64,000 nucleotides of DNA from Perlucidibaca piscinae DSM 21586 (GCF_000420045.1 NZ_ATUE01000009.1:1-64000), one strand, 5' to 3'; positions 54,710 through 63,930 are shown, counted from the stretch's first letter. A program made the numbers and translations. The notes: generated from the letters alone by a model not told the origin.

Positions 54710-55609
54710 ATGGCAACGGTAATGATGGCGCAGGCTGCAGCTCCCTGGCGTGCCTACTGGGCGCTGACCAAGCCCCGGGTGGTGGCCATGCTCATGGTCA
54801 CTGCCGGTGTCGGCATGATACTGGCGCCGCATGCCCTGATGTCGCCCGGGCGGTATCTGCTGGTGCTGGCCGGGCTCTGGGCCGGCATGGCCTCGGCGGC
54901 CGTGATCAACCAGTGGGTCGATCAGCGCATCGATGCGGTCATGGCGCGCACCCAGGGGCGTCCGCTGGTGGCTGGCACGGTGTCCGGACCGGCGGCACTG
55001 CTCTGGGCCGGTTTTCTCGCGGCGCTCTCCATGCTCGTCCTGACGCTGTGGGCAAATCCGCTCACGGCCTGGCTGACCGCGCTGGGCATGGTTGGCTATG
55101 CCGGCATCTATACCCGCTATCTGAAGCGGGCCACACCGCAGAACATCGTCATTGGCGGTCTTTCCGGGGCGCTGCCGCCGCTGCTCGGCTGGGCCGCCGT
55201 CACCGGCGAGATGTCGGCACAGGCCTGGCTGCTGGTGCTCATCATCTTTGTCTGGACGCCGCCGCATTTCTGGGCCCTGGCGATCCACCGCCGCGACGAG
55301 TACGCGCGTGCCGGCATTCCCATGCTGCCGGTGACACATGGTGTCAGGCTGACCGCAGACTGTGTCTGGTACTACACCATTCTGCTGGCCATCGTGGCCG
55401 TGATGCCCTGGCTGATCGGCATGTCCGGCGAGCTTTACCTGGTGGTGTCCAGCCTGCTGTCGCTGCGTTTCATGCAGCAGGCCTGGCGCTTGCGACAGGG
55501 CGATGACCCTGCCCAGGCCATGCGTACTTTCGGGTTTTCCATCGTGTATCTGCTCGGATTGTTCGCGGCGCTGCTGGCTGATCATGGTCTGAACCAGCTG
55601 ATGGGCTGA
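54710..55609 (+). CDS. ctaB: Protoheme IX farnesyltransferase (heme O synthase)
   Basis: 299 residues, UbiA-superfamily prenyltransferase with about nine membrane helices. The Asp-rich motif region is INQWVDQRIDAVMARTQGRPLV, the second is YTRYLKRATPQNIVIGGLSGALPPL, with WTPPHFWALAIHRRDEYARAG. It makes heme o, the substrate of CtaA. Last gene of the cox block. Confidence 0.95.
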   Translation: MATVMMAQAAAPWRAYWALTKPRVVAMLMVTAGVGMILAPHALMSPGRYLLVLAGLWAGMASAAVINQWVDQRIDAVMARTQGRPLVAGTVSGPAALLWAGFLAALSMLVLTLWANPLTAWLTALGMVGYAGIYTRYLKRATPQNIVIGGLSGALPPLLGWAAVTGEMSAQAWLLVLIIFVWTPPHFWALAIHRRDEYARAGIPMLPVTHGVRLTADCVWYYTILLAIVAVMPWLIGMSGELYLVVSSLLSLRFMQQAWRLRQGDDPAQAMRTFGFSIVYLLGLFAALLADHGLNQLMG

Positions 55610-55772
55610 ACGGCTTGACAAGATGCATTTTTATTGTTGCGTTGCCTGCCCAATCCGTGTCTAATCAAAAAGCCTGTGGGCACCTTCTCTACAAAACGCC
55701 ATGTTCAATCATTTGCGCGCGTAGCGGATTGTGGGTCATGGGAATCCGATACAGTGTTTTTTGAGGTTGATT

Positions 55773-55985
55773 ATGTCGCAGCGTGAGCAGGGCACCGTGA
55801 AGTGGTTCAACGATGCCAAGGGTTTCGGTTTCATTCAGCGCCAAGCTGGTGAAGACGTGTTTGTCCACTTCCGTGCCATTCGTGGCGATGGCCACCGCTC
55901 CCTGCGGGACGGCCAGAAGGTCGAATTCAGCGTGGTGAAGGGCCAGAAGGGCTTCCAGGCTGAAGACGTCCTGCCCCTGGACTGA
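55773..55985 (+). CDS. Cold-shock (CSD) RNA-binding protein
   Basis: 70 residues, one OB-fold cold-shock domain with RNP1 KGFGFIQ and RNP2 DVFVHFRAI, binding single-stranded RNA. The start at 55773 follows GAGG by 8 bases. The insertion of IRGDGHRSLRDGQ is typical of CspA-like proteins of Pseudomonadales (CspD-like group). It is followed by two hairpins. Confidence 0.93.
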   Translation: MSQREQGTVKWFNDAKGFGFIQRQAGEDVFVHFRAIRGDGHRSLRDGQKVEFSVVKGQKGFQAEDVLPLD

Positions 55986-55993
55986 TGCACCGG

Positions 55994-56022
55994 TCAGGGC
56001 AGACCGTTCCGGTCTGCCCTGA
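55994..56022 (+). terminator. First hairpin after the cold-shock gene
   Basis: Perfect 13-bp stem (55994-56006 with 56010-56022) with a 3-base loop and no T run; probably protects the mRNA end or acts with the next hairpin. Confidence 0.6.
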
Positions 56023-56029
56023 CACCCTC

Positions 56030-56058
56030 ATCGGCTTTCTTCCAGCCGATTTCTCCTT
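56030..56058 (+). terminator. Second hairpin after the cold-shock gene, terminator
   Basis: 7-bp stem (56030-56036 with 56044-56050) followed by TTCTCCTTT. Confidence 0.6.
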
Positions 56059-56160
56059 TATTACCGCATCGGGAGCCGGGCTTTTCCCCCTGTCTTTCTC
56101 GGCCTCAGGTATTGGTATCGTGTTGGCCCGATGCCCAACCGAGTGTTTTCGAGTTTGACT

Positions 56161-56772
56161 ATGCGCAGCAAACAACGCGTTGCCCTGCTGTATTCAGTGC
56201 TTGGCATGGCGTACGTTCTCAATGGCCTGTTCATGTTGGCCATTCCAGCCGTCTGGCTGTCCTTTTTCCCGTTGGCGTTTTCCGCTCCTGCATCTCTCGA
56301 TGCCCTGCATGCCGTGCGTCTTCTCGGTACCGTGGAACTTTCCCTGGCCCCGCTGTTCTTCTGGTGTGCCCGCAATCTCAAGCGTTGCCGCTCGGTTCGT
56401 CTGGTTCTGACGCTGCAATCCGCTGGCTTTGCCCTCATGGTCGCCGTTTCCTTGCTGGCCCAGCCCCAGGTATCGACCCAGGCCTGGCTGTCACTGGCCA
56501 TCCTCGCCATTCCGGCCCTGCTGCTGCTGCTGCTTGGCATTCCGCCGCGCACGGTGCGCGTGAAGGGGCCGCGCGAGTCCGGCGAGGTCAAGTGGTTCAA
56601 TGCCAACAAGGGTTTCGGCTTCATTACCCGCGACAATGGCGACGACATTTTCGTGCATTACCGGGCCATTCGCGGCGAGGGCCATCGCACCCTGCGTGAA
56701 GGCCAGCGCGTTGATTTCTTCCTCAAGCGTGGTGACAAGGGCCTTCAGGCCGATGACGTGCAGGCACTGTGA
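56161..56772 (+). CDS. Membrane-anchored cold-shock domain protein
   Basis: 203 residues. The first ~135 hold four membrane helices (ALLYSVLGMAYVLNGLFMLAI, then LLGTVELSLAPLFFWCA, a helix around LVLTLQSAGFALMVAVSLLA and AWLSLAILAIPALLLLLLG). The last 65 are a complete cold-shock domain, GEVKWFNANKGFGFITRDNG to the end, very like the soluble protein upstream. It should tether RNA binding to the inner membrane. Start at 56161 is preferred because the leader before it matches the leader of the soluble csp gene; an upstream ATG at 56131 is possible. One-base overlap with the helicase gene. Confidence 0.85.
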   Translation: MRSKQRVALLYSVLGMAYVLNGLFMLAIPAVWLSFFPLAFSAPASLDALHAVRLLGTVELSLAPLFFWCARNLKRCRSVRLVLTLQSAGFALMVAVSLLAQPQVSTQAWLSLAILAIPALLLLLLGIPPRTVRVKGPRESGEVKWFNANKGFGFITRDNGDDIFVHYRAIRGEGHRTLREGQRVDFFLKRGDKGLQADDVQAL

Positions 56773-58169
56773 TGACGACACAGATGAATGACGAGATTGA
56801 TGCACCCGCTGATGCCCATGCGCCAGCGCCGGAGGCTTTGCCCGAGGCGGTGGTGACCGATGAGCCTGAGGCTCCCGTGGTTGTCGAGGCGGCGCCTCGC
56901 GTGCGTTTCGCCGAGCTGCCGTTGCCGTCCGAGATCCTGCGTGCCGTGGATGATCTCGGCTTCGAGTTCTGCACCCCTATCCAGGGTCGTGTGCTGCGCT
57001 TCACGCTGGCGGGGCACGATGCCATCGGTCGGGCGCAGACAGGTACCGGCAAGACCGCGGCCTTTCTCATCACGGTGATTGCCGACCTGCTGAAGAACCC
57101 CATTCGCGAGGAGCGCTATGTCGGCGAGCCGCGTGCGCTGGTGCTGGCACCGACGCGCGAGCTGGCATTGCAGATCGCCAAGGACGCCGAGGGACTGGCC
57201 AAGTATGCCGACCTCAATGTCGTCACCCTCGTTGGCGGCATGGATTACGAGAAGCAGCGCCGTCAGCTCAATGACAAGCCGGTGGACATCGTGGTGGCGA
57301 CACCGGGCCGTCTGATCGATTTCGCCAACAAGCAGGAAGTCCATCTCGACCAGGTCGAGCTGCTGGTGATCGACGAGGCTGACCGCATGCTGGACATGGG
57401 CTTCATTCCCGACGTCAAGCGCATCGTGCGTCTGACGCCGCCGAAGTCGCATCGCCAGACCCTGCTGTTCTCCGCCACGTTCACGCGCGATGTGCTCAAC
57501 CTGTCGGCGCAGTGGACATTCTGCCCGGTCACCGTGGAGATCGAGCAGGACCAGGCGACAACGGAGACCGTCGACCAGAAGGTCTACATCGTCACCACCG
57601 ATGAAAAGATTCCGCTGCTCTACAACCTGATCACCCAGCACAAGCTGGAGCGCGTCATGGTGTTCGCCAACCGCCGTGACCAGACCCGTCGCCTCACCGA
57701 CGTGCTGAAGGCGCACAACCTGTCGTGTGCGCTGCTGTCGGGTGACGTGCCGCAGGAAAAGCGCGTGAAGACCCTGGACAACTTCAAGGCCGGCAAGATC
57801 AGCGTGCTGGTTGCCACCGATGTGGCCGGTCGCGGCATTCACGTCGATGGCGTCAGCCATGTCGTCAACTTCACGTTGCCGGAGCAGACGGATGACTACG
57901 TGCACCGCATCGGTCGTACCGGCCGTGCCGGCGCCAGCGGTACCAGCATCAGCTTTGCCTGCGAGGATGACGGCCATCTGATTCCCGAGCTGGAAGCCGC
58001 CATCGGCCGCAAGCTGGACTGCGTGCATCCGCCTGCCGAACTGCTGGCACCCATCCCTGAGGTGACGGTGATTCACGGGGCCTCCGGTGCCGAGCCGGCA
58101 CCGCGTCGTCCGGGTGGTGGTGGTGGCGGCGGGGGCGGGCGTCGCCCCGGCGGCCCCCGTCGCCGCTGA
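56772..58169 (+). CDS. rhlB: DEAD-box RNA helicase, RhlB-like
   Basis: 465 residues. An acidic/Ala-rich N-terminal tail, then the helicase core: Q motif CTPIQ, Walker A AQTGTGKT, APTRELALQ, VIDEADRML, SAT, and HRIGRTGRAGASG. The C-terminus is a Gly/Arg-rich tail (PGGGGGGGGGRRPGGPRRR) for RNA contact. It unwinds structured RNA, in E. coli with the degradosome. The ATG overlaps the stop of the membrane cold-shock gene (TGATG), so the two are translationally coupled. Confidence 0.9.
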   Translation: MTTQMNDEIDAPADAHAPAPEALPEAVVTDEPEAPVVVEAAPRVRFAELPLPSEILRAVDDLGFEFCTPIQGRVLRFTLAGHDAIGRAQTGTGKTAAFLITVIADLLKNPIREERYVGEPRALVLAPTRELALQIAKDAEGLAKYADLNVVTLVGGMDYEKQRRQLNDKPVDIVVATPGRLIDFANKQEVHLDQVELLVIDEADRMLDMGFIPDVKRIVRLTPPKSHRQTLLFSATFTRDVLNLSAQWTFCPVTVEIEQDQATTETVDQKVYIVTTDEKIPLLYNLITQHKLERVMVFANRRDQTRRLTDVLKAHNLSCALLSGDVPQEKRVKTLDNFKAGKISVLVATDVAGRGIHVDGVSHVVNFTLPEQTDDYVHRIGRTGRAGASGTSISFACEDDGHLIPELEAAIGRKLDCVHPPAELLAPIPEVTVIHGASGAEPAPRRPGGGGGGGGGRRPGGPRRR

Positions 58170-58182
58170 TCCTGTTGCTCGC

Positions 58183-58213
58183 GAAGCCCGGCCCTGTGCC
58201 GGGCTTCCTGTTT
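58183..58213 (+). terminator. Terminator after the RhlB-like helicase gene
   Basis: Perfect 10-bp stem (58183-58192 with 58198-58207), loop CCTGT, followed by CTGTTT. Confidence 0.75.
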
Positions 58214-58331
58214 CCGGGCGTCGCGTCTACTCCGAAAGTCGCGTAGCGATATCCTGCCGATTCCGTAGTCTCGATGAAGTGGGATAGAGCCGCATGTGCA
58301 GCGTCTCGCAACCCGGACCAAGGAGTTGAAA

Positions 58332-58643
58332 ATGACAAGACAAAGAAACTGGGAGGCCATAGCGGCCAGCCCGAAATTCCAGGCGCTGGTGGCGCGCAAA
58401 CGCCGCGTGCTGTCCGGATTGATGCTGTTCTCGATCTTCTATTACTTCCTGCTGCCGCTGGGCGCGGCCTATCAGCAGGACCTGTTCAAGCAGCAGGTCT
58501 GGGGCCCGCTGAACGTTGGCCTGGTGTTCGCGCTGTCCGAGTTCATCGTGGCCTGGGGCGTCGCGATCATCTACTCGCGCATTGCCAACCGCGAGTTCGA
58601 TGCTATGGCGGCCGAGATCGTCGCCGATGCGGAGGGGCGCTGA
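58332..58643 (+). CDS. DUF485 membrane protein (YjcH-like)
   Basis: 103 residues with two membrane helices (about 29-50 and 61-83) and the family N-terminus WEAIAASPKFQALVARKRR. DUF485 proteins are encoded directly before acetate or related solute symporters (E. coli yjcH-actP) and are thought to assist them. AGGAG lies 7 bases before the start. One base separates it from actP. Confidence 0.9.
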   Translation: MTRQRNWEAIAASPKFQALVARKRRVLSGLMLFSIFYYFLLPLGAAYQQDLFKQQVWGPLNVGLVFALSEFIVAWGVAIIYSRIANREFDAMAAEIVADAEGR

Positions 58644-58644
58644 C

Positions 58645-60549
58645 ATGAGCAGAAAACTCTGGTTGGGCGGCCTGCTCGGTCTGGGCATTCCCGCCGTGGC
58701 ACTGGCTGCGGAAGGGGCGGTAGCGCTGGAATACCGCTTCCTGACCTTCATGGTGTTCGGCGCCATCATCATGCTGACCATGTTCGTGACCTATGTCGCC
58801 TCCAAGAAGGTGCATTCGGCCTCGGACTTCTACACGGCGGGTGGCGGCATCTCCGGCCTGCAGAACGGCTGGGCCATCGCGGGTGACTACCTGTCGGCAG
58901 CCTCCTTCCTGGGCATCGCCGGCCTGATCTCGCTGTACGGCTATGACGGCTTCATGTATTCCGTGGGCTGGCTGGTGGCCTACATCACGGTGCTGCTGGT
59001 GATTGCCGAGCCCTGTCGCAACATCGGCAAGTACACGCTGTCCGACATCCTGGCCTACCGCAATGACCCGAAGAAGACCCGCATCGTCGGAGCCTTGTCG
59101 GTGATCACCGTGTCGACCTTCTACCTGACCGCGCAGATGGTCGGTGGCGGCGTGCTGGTGAAGACGCTGATCGGCATCGATTACGAGATCTCCGTGATGG
59201 CGGTCGGCGTGCTCATGCTGGCCTACGTGCTGTTCGGCGGCATGGTGGCAACCACCTATGTGCAGATCATCAAGGCCATTCTTCTGGTGGCGGCATCCAT
59301 CATCCTGGTGATGATGGTGTGGGCGCCCTACGGCTTCAGCCTGCCCGGTTTCCTGGAAGCGGTGGTTGGTGATGCCAAGGTGCAGGCCCAGGTGGCCAAG
59401 CTGCTGGGCGACTCCGCTGGCAACATGACTGCCGCCGAGCTGGGGCAGCGCTTCCTCGAGCCGGGCCTGTATCTGAAGGATCCGCTCGATCAGCTCTCGC
59501 TGGGCATGGCGCTGGTCTTCGGTACGGCCGGTCTGCCGCACATCCTGATGCGTTTCTTCACCGTGCCGAATGCGCAGGAAGCGCGCAAGTCGGTGGTCTG
59601 GGCCATGGCCATCATCGGCGGCTTCTATGTCCTGACCATCTTCCTGGGCATGGGTGCGGCCATTCATGTCGGCTCTGCAGACATCGCCCTGATCGACAAG
59701 GGTGGCAACATGGCAGCACCGCTGCTGGCCCAGTTCCTGGGTGGCGGTGCTGACTCCATGTTGGGCAACTTCATGCTCGCCTTCGTCGCTGCCGTGGCCT
59801 TCGCCACCATCGTGGCGGTGGTGGCCGGTCTGGTGCTGGCCTCGGCATCGGCCATGGCGCATGACCTGTATGTCGGCGTCATCCGTGGCGAGCACGCCAC
59901 CTCCGAGGAGCAGGTGCGTGCCGCCCGCATCTCGACGGTGATCGTCGGCGCCATCGCCATCGTCATCGGCATCGCTGCCAAGGGCCAGAACGTGGCACAT
60001 CTGGTGGCCCTGGCCTTTGCGGTCGCCGCCTCCGCCAATCTGCCCTGCGTGCTGCTGACCCTGTACTGGAAGCGTTGCAACACCGGCGGCATCATCGCCG
60101 GCATGCTGATCGGCACCACGGCGGCCATCTCGCTGGTGCTGGTGTCGCCTAACATGACCTATCCGCTCAAGGTCAAGGCGGACGCGGCCAAGATGATTGC
60201 CGAGGCGCCGGAGAAGCGCGCCGGTCTGGAGGCCAAGCTGGCGGACGCCACGCTGTCCGAGCAGGCTCGCGGCACGACGACCAAGGCCCTGGCCAAGCTC
60301 GACAAGGATGTCATCAAGGCTGAAGAGGATCTGGTCAAGTACGCCAACGAAACGACCTCGCTAGTCGGTCTCGAGAAGCCCCTGATCGAGCTCAAGAACC
60401 CGGGACTGATCTCGATTCCGCTGGGCTTCCTGGCGGTGGTCCTGGGCTCCCTGCTCTATGGTCGTGACCGTCGTGCCGAGGAGAAGTGGACCGAGCTCTA
60501 CGTGCGTCAGAACACCGGCATCGGTGCCAGCAAGGCCCAGGCCCACTGA
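58645..60549 (+). CDS. actP: Sodium/cation:acetate-type solute symporter (ActP-like)
   Basis: 634 residues, sodium:solute symporter family with about 13-14 membrane helices: YTAGGGISGLQNGWAIAGDYLSAASFLG near the N-terminus, GTAGLPHILMRFFTVPN, and ASASAMAHDLYVGV. It is longer than E. coli ActP (549) because of a soluble insert near residue 240 and a Lys/Glu/Ala-rich, probably coiled segment before the last helix (about 510-590). This layout fits the VC_2705-type subgroup, so the substrate may be acetate or another short carboxylate. GGAGG precedes the start. Confidence 0.85.
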   Translation: MSRKLWLGGLLGLGIPAVALAAEGAVALEYRFLTFMVFGAIIMLTMFVTYVASKKVHSASDFYTAGGGISGLQNGWAIAGDYLSAASFLGIAGLISLYGYDGFMYSVGWLVAYITVLLVIAEPCRNIGKYTLSDILAYRNDPKKTRIVGALSVITVSTFYLTAQMVGGGVLVKTLIGIDYEISVMAVGVLMLAYVLFGGMVATTYVQIIKAILLVAASIILVMMVWAPYGFSLPGFLEAVVGDAKVQAQVAKLLGDSAGNMTAAELGQRFLEPGLYLKDPLDQLSLGMALVFGTAGLPHILMRFFTVPNAQEARKSVVWAMAIIGGFYVLTIFLGMGAAIHVGSADIALIDKGGNMAAPLLAQFLGGGADSMLGNFMLAFVAAVAFATIVAVVAGLVLASASAMAHDLYVGVIRGEHATSEEQVRAARISTVIVGAIAIVIGIAAKGQNVAHLVALAFAVAASANLPCVLLTLYWKRCNTGGIIAGMLIGTTAAISLVLVSPNMTYPLKVKADAAKMIAEAPEKRAGLEAKLADATLSEQARGTTTKALAKLDKDVIKAEEDLVKYANETTSLVGLEKPLIELKNPGLISIPLGFLAVVLGSLLYGRDRRAEEKWTELYVRQNTGIGASKAQAH

Positions 60550-60568
60550 CCACGTCAGCAGCTGACTG

Positions 60569-60606
60569 AATGCAGAAGGGCGACCCGCGGGTCGCCCTTC
60601 TGCATT
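60569..60606. terminator. 38-bp perfect palindrome, bidirectional terminator
   Basis: 18-bp arms (60569-60586 with 60589-60606) around a GC centre, between the ends of convergent actP and the membrane 'recombinase' gene. T runs are short, so strength is uncertain. Confidence 0.7.
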
Positions 60607-60625
60607 TGCGGCGGTGCTGGAGGTG

Positions 60626-62638
60626 TCAGCTAGCTGTTGTTGCCGGTGGCCAGAAGAAGTCGCGCGGATGGCGCCACAGGTGCTGTCCGATCAGGCGCAG
60701 CAGGGGCAGCCAGAGCCTGAACTTCACGCCGCGTGATTTCAGGGCCAGCATGAGTGCCAGCGTGAAGCTGACGCCGAGATTGGTGAGGCCGATGGCGGCG
60801 ATGCCTGCGATGGTGAAAAGCGCGGTCTGCCAGGTGATCATGAAGTCCAGCGCGGCCAGTGCGTAGGCGAAGTTGGCGGCCGCGAACGCGATATGGCGGA
60901 TGTCCAAGGGCAGGCCGAGGATGTAACCGATGGTCGCGGTGCTACCCAGCATGATGCCGAAATAGAAGTTGCCGGCCAGTGCCCCCAGGTTCAGGCGCAG
61001 ATAGTGCGCCAGTCGCCTGCGCCCTGGCTCGGACAGCCAGCGCATCCACGGTGCTGCCGCGATGCGTTCAGGTATCTGCGCGTAGATGGCCTTGTTGTCG
61101 TAGTAGCCGGCAATCAGGCCGGACAGGAATAGGAAGAAGCCCGCGATGGCGGCATGGAACAGTGACAGGCTGTGCAGCGGATCGAGCTCGTGCAGCAGGC
61201 GCAGGGCCTTGGCCTCGCTGGCCGGGCTGCTGCCCTGAACGCCGGCCCAGAGCAGCGCGATGGACAATGCCACCGGAAACGCGATGCCGATGTTGCCGAG
61301 GATGGCGATGAACTGGCTGCGAAACACGCTGATGCACAGCAGGGCCAGTTCGCCCAGGTGTTTTTCGGCCTGGCGCCGGGGCAGGCCCTCGACGCTGGTG
61401 GCCAGATGCGAGGCGGTCATCGCCGGCTGCTTGGTGGCGACCGTGCCATGCACCATGTGGATGAGCATGAAGCCCAGCGAGTAGTTCATGCTGTGCAGGA
61501 AGGCCTGGGTGAAGGGGGCCATCACCAGACGGGCGCTGAGCACCTTGAGCAGAGCCATGACAGCGATGATCACGCCGCCCTTGGCCGCTGACAGGCCGAG
61601 CTGGCGGAAGTCCTCGCGTCCGGTGGTGATGTAGTGGTCACCAGTCTCGCTGGCATGCTCGGTGATGTTGCGTGCCAGCAGCTGCGTGTTGCGCGACAGC
61701 AGGGCGCGTATGCTGTGACTTTGCAGCTCGCCAGCGGCCAGGGTTTGCCAGCACTGGGCCAGCAGCAGCGGGGCGTTGCTGTCATCGGCGTCGAGCAGCG
61801 CGAGGATCAGCTCGAGTCTGTCCAGCGACTGCTCCAGGCGCACCAGCACGGTGGTCAGGCTGACGCTGACGCCCTGACTGCCGGCGAGCTTGCGTACCCG
61901 GCGTATGACCTCGCGGCATTGCGCCATCAGCACGTCGATCTGGCGGGCATCGATGGCGTCAAGGTATTGTTCCAGGAGGAGCCCGTTCTGCTCGCGCACA
62001 TAGCGCTCGGTCTCGGCATTGAGCGCCAGAAACGGCGACTCCAGTGCTTCCACCACCGGGTAGCTGCGTACCAGCTCCGGCTCCAGCCCCAGTGCGCTGA
62101 TGCGGTGTGCCAGCACGCGCAGCGCCTCCAGCTGTTGCTGACGGGCATGGGTGGCATGTGCGGGCGTGTCGTGGCAGTGGCGCAACAGGGCAAACAGACT
62201 GCCCCAGAGCTCGCCGGGAATGTCGCCTATCCAGTGGCTGTCCTTGCCGCGGCGGGTCAGGCGCGAGAACAGGTCGCTGAGCGAGCTGTCATCCTGCAGC
62301 GGCGGGATGAGGCGCTCGCCAAGGCGGCGCCAGATGCCGCTGGTCACGGTTTCGTTGCCGAGCAGGCCAATGTCGGTATAGAGCCTGATCTGGCGATGGC
62401 GCCCCATGATGGCGCCCAGGTAATGGCAGAGCGCATCGCGATAGATGGCGTGCTGCGACAGCGTCCCGTTCAGGATCTGCAGGCGCAGCATCGCGGCGTC
62501 GCTGTTTTCCCGTGCGGACGGACGCAGGTAGTCCATGAGTTCGTGCAACGGCTCCAGCGAGCTGGCGGTGGGGTCGGCGATGAAGCGGTCAAGGCAATCC
62601 AGCAGCATGTACGAGGTCTCGGACAACAGGCATGTCAA
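60626..62638 (-). CDS. Gcr/SpecificRecomb-family membrane protein
   Basis: 670 residues. The N-terminal ~330 are soluble and helical; the rest has several membrane helices (GGVIIAVMALLKVLSARLVMAP, FYFGIMLGSTATIGYILGL, FTIAGIAAIGLTNLGVSFTLALMLAL). This is the family labelled site-specific recombinase (gonococcal Gcr), but no tyrosine or serine recombinase residues are seen and the membrane nature makes that name doubtful. The contained stretch SLGFMLIHMVHGTVATKQPAMTAS is a family hallmark. Function unknown. Neither candidate start has a clear ribosome site. Confidence 0.75.
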   Translation of the reverse strand: MTCLLSETSYMLLDCLDRFIADPTASSLEPLHELMDYLRPSARENSDAAMLRLQILNGTLSQHAIYRDALCHYLGAIMGRHRQIRLYTDIGLLGNETVTSGIWRRLGERLIPPLQDDSSLSDLFSRLTRRGKDSHWIGDIPGELWGSLFALLRHCHDTPAHATHARQQQLEALRVLAHRISALGLEPELVRSYPVVEALESPFLALNAETERYVREQNGLLLEQYLDAIDARQIDVLMAQCREVIRRVRKLAGSQGVSVSLTTVLVRLEQSLDRLELILALLDADDSNAPLLLAQCWQTLAAGELQSHSIRALLSRNTQLLARNITEHASETGDHYITTGREDFRQLGLSAAKGGVIIAVMALLKVLSARLVMAPFTQAFLHSMNYSLGFMLIHMVHGTVATKQPAMTASHLATSVEGLPRRQAEKHLGELALLCISVFRSQFIAILGNIGIAFPVALSIALLWAGVQGSSPASEAKALRLLHELDPLHSLSLFHAAIAGFFLFLSGLIAGYYDNKAIYAQIPERIAAAPWMRWLSEPGRRRLAHYLRLNLGALAGNFYFGIMLGSTATIGYILGLPLDIRHIAFAAANFAYALAALDFMITWQTALFTIAGIAAIGLTNLGVSFTLALMLALKSRGVKFRLWLPLLRLIGQHLWRHPRDFFWPPATTAS

Positions 62639-62743
62639 AGGCTAACCGATGCGGCGTGCAAGAGGGCAGTGATGGTGTTGCGGATCGATCCGGATGGGGT
62701 GGATCGTGAAGGAAGTTACCGACCACGCTGAGACCAGCTGAAG

Positions 62744-62820
<77 letters not shown>

Positions 62821-62890
62821 TGCTTTCCGACAGTGGCCTGTCTTCAAGTGGCGCGCATTCTAGCACGTGAAACGGATTTGAAAAGGGGAA

Positions 62891-63853
62891 TCAGTGTGTT
62901 CTTGCCAGTGCCAGGCGCGCCAGATGCATCAGCGCATCCCGGTAGGGGCTGGCCGGCAGGGCGTCGAGTGCCGCGATCGCCGCATCGGACTCGCGCGCCG
63001 CGCAGGCATGGCTGTATTCCAGCGCGTCGCAACGCTGCACCAGGGCGATGATGGTGTCGAGCTGGTCGAGGCCGCCATCACGGATGGCATGACGGATCAG
63101 GTCGGCATCCGCCGGCGCCAGCACCTGCATGGCACGGATCAGCGGCAGGGTGGGCTTGCCCTCGGCGAGGTCATCGCCGACGTTCTTGCCCATGACATCG
63201 GCGCTGCTGGTGTAGTCCAGCACGTCATCGACGATTTGGAAGGCGGCACCCAGGTGCTGGGCATAGGCGGCCATGGCCTGACGGTATTCGGGCGTGGCCA
63301 GGGCGGCGGAGCATTCGGCGGCGGCCTCGAACATCTTCGCGGTCTTGCCGCGAATGACTTCCAGGTAGCGTGCCTCGGTGGTGTCCGGGTCGTGCTGGTT
63401 GATCAGCTGCAGCACCTCGCCCTCGGCGATCACGCAGGTGCCGTCCGACATGATGTCGAAGATGGCCTGGTTGCGCAGGCTGGCGATCATCTGGAAGGCC
63501 TTGGACACCAGGTAGTCGCCGACCAGCACGGCGGTAGGATTGCCCCAGCGCGCATTCACCGTGGGGCGTCCGCGACGCAGATCGGACATGTCGACGACAT
63601 CGTCGTGCAGCAGGGTGGCGGTGTGCAGCATCTCGATCAGCGCGGCCACCACGACATGGTCACGACCCTCGTAGCCGCAGGCACGTGCCACCAGCAGGGA
63701 GACCAGCGGACGCAGGCGCTTGCCGCCGCTCTGCACGATGTATTCGCCCACTTCGCTGACCAGCGGTACGCGCGACTTCAGTTGCGCGGAGATGCAGGCA
63801 TCGACGGCCTGGAAGTCGTCATGCACGAGGGTCAGGATGTCTTTGAAGTCCAT
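62891..63853 (-). CDS. ispB: Octaprenyl diphosphate synthase (polyprenyl synthetase)
   Basis: 320 residues. First Asp-rich motif LLHDDVVDMSDLRRGRPTVN, second QIVDDVLDYTSSADVMGKN, and GGKRLRPLVSLLVARA near the N-terminus. It makes the C40-type side chain of ubiquinone, which serves the oxidase and dehydrogenases here. Start at 63853 matches the family; no strong ribosome site is visible. Confidence 0.95.
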   Translation of the reverse strand: MDFKDILTLVHDDFQAVDACISAQLKSRVPLVSEVGEYIVQSGGKRLRPLVSLLVARACGYEGRDHVVVAALIEMLHTATLLHDDVVDMSDLRRGRPTVNARWGNPTAVLVGDYLVSKAFQMIASLRNQAIFDIMSDGTCVIAEGEVLQLINQHDPDTTEARYLEVIRGKTAKMFEAAAECSAALATPEYRQAMAAYAQHLGAAFQIVDDVLDYTSSADVMGKNVGDDLAEGKPTLPLIRAMQVLAPADADLIRHAIRDGGLDQLDTIIALVQRCDALEYSHACAARESDAAIAALDALPASPYRDALMHLARLALARTH

Positions 63854-63930
63854 GGGCGAACGCGAGGCGAGGTCAGCTTGAGATGGCCGCGAGTCTAGCA
63901 CAGCCGGCCTGCCTGTCGCCCCGTGACGGC

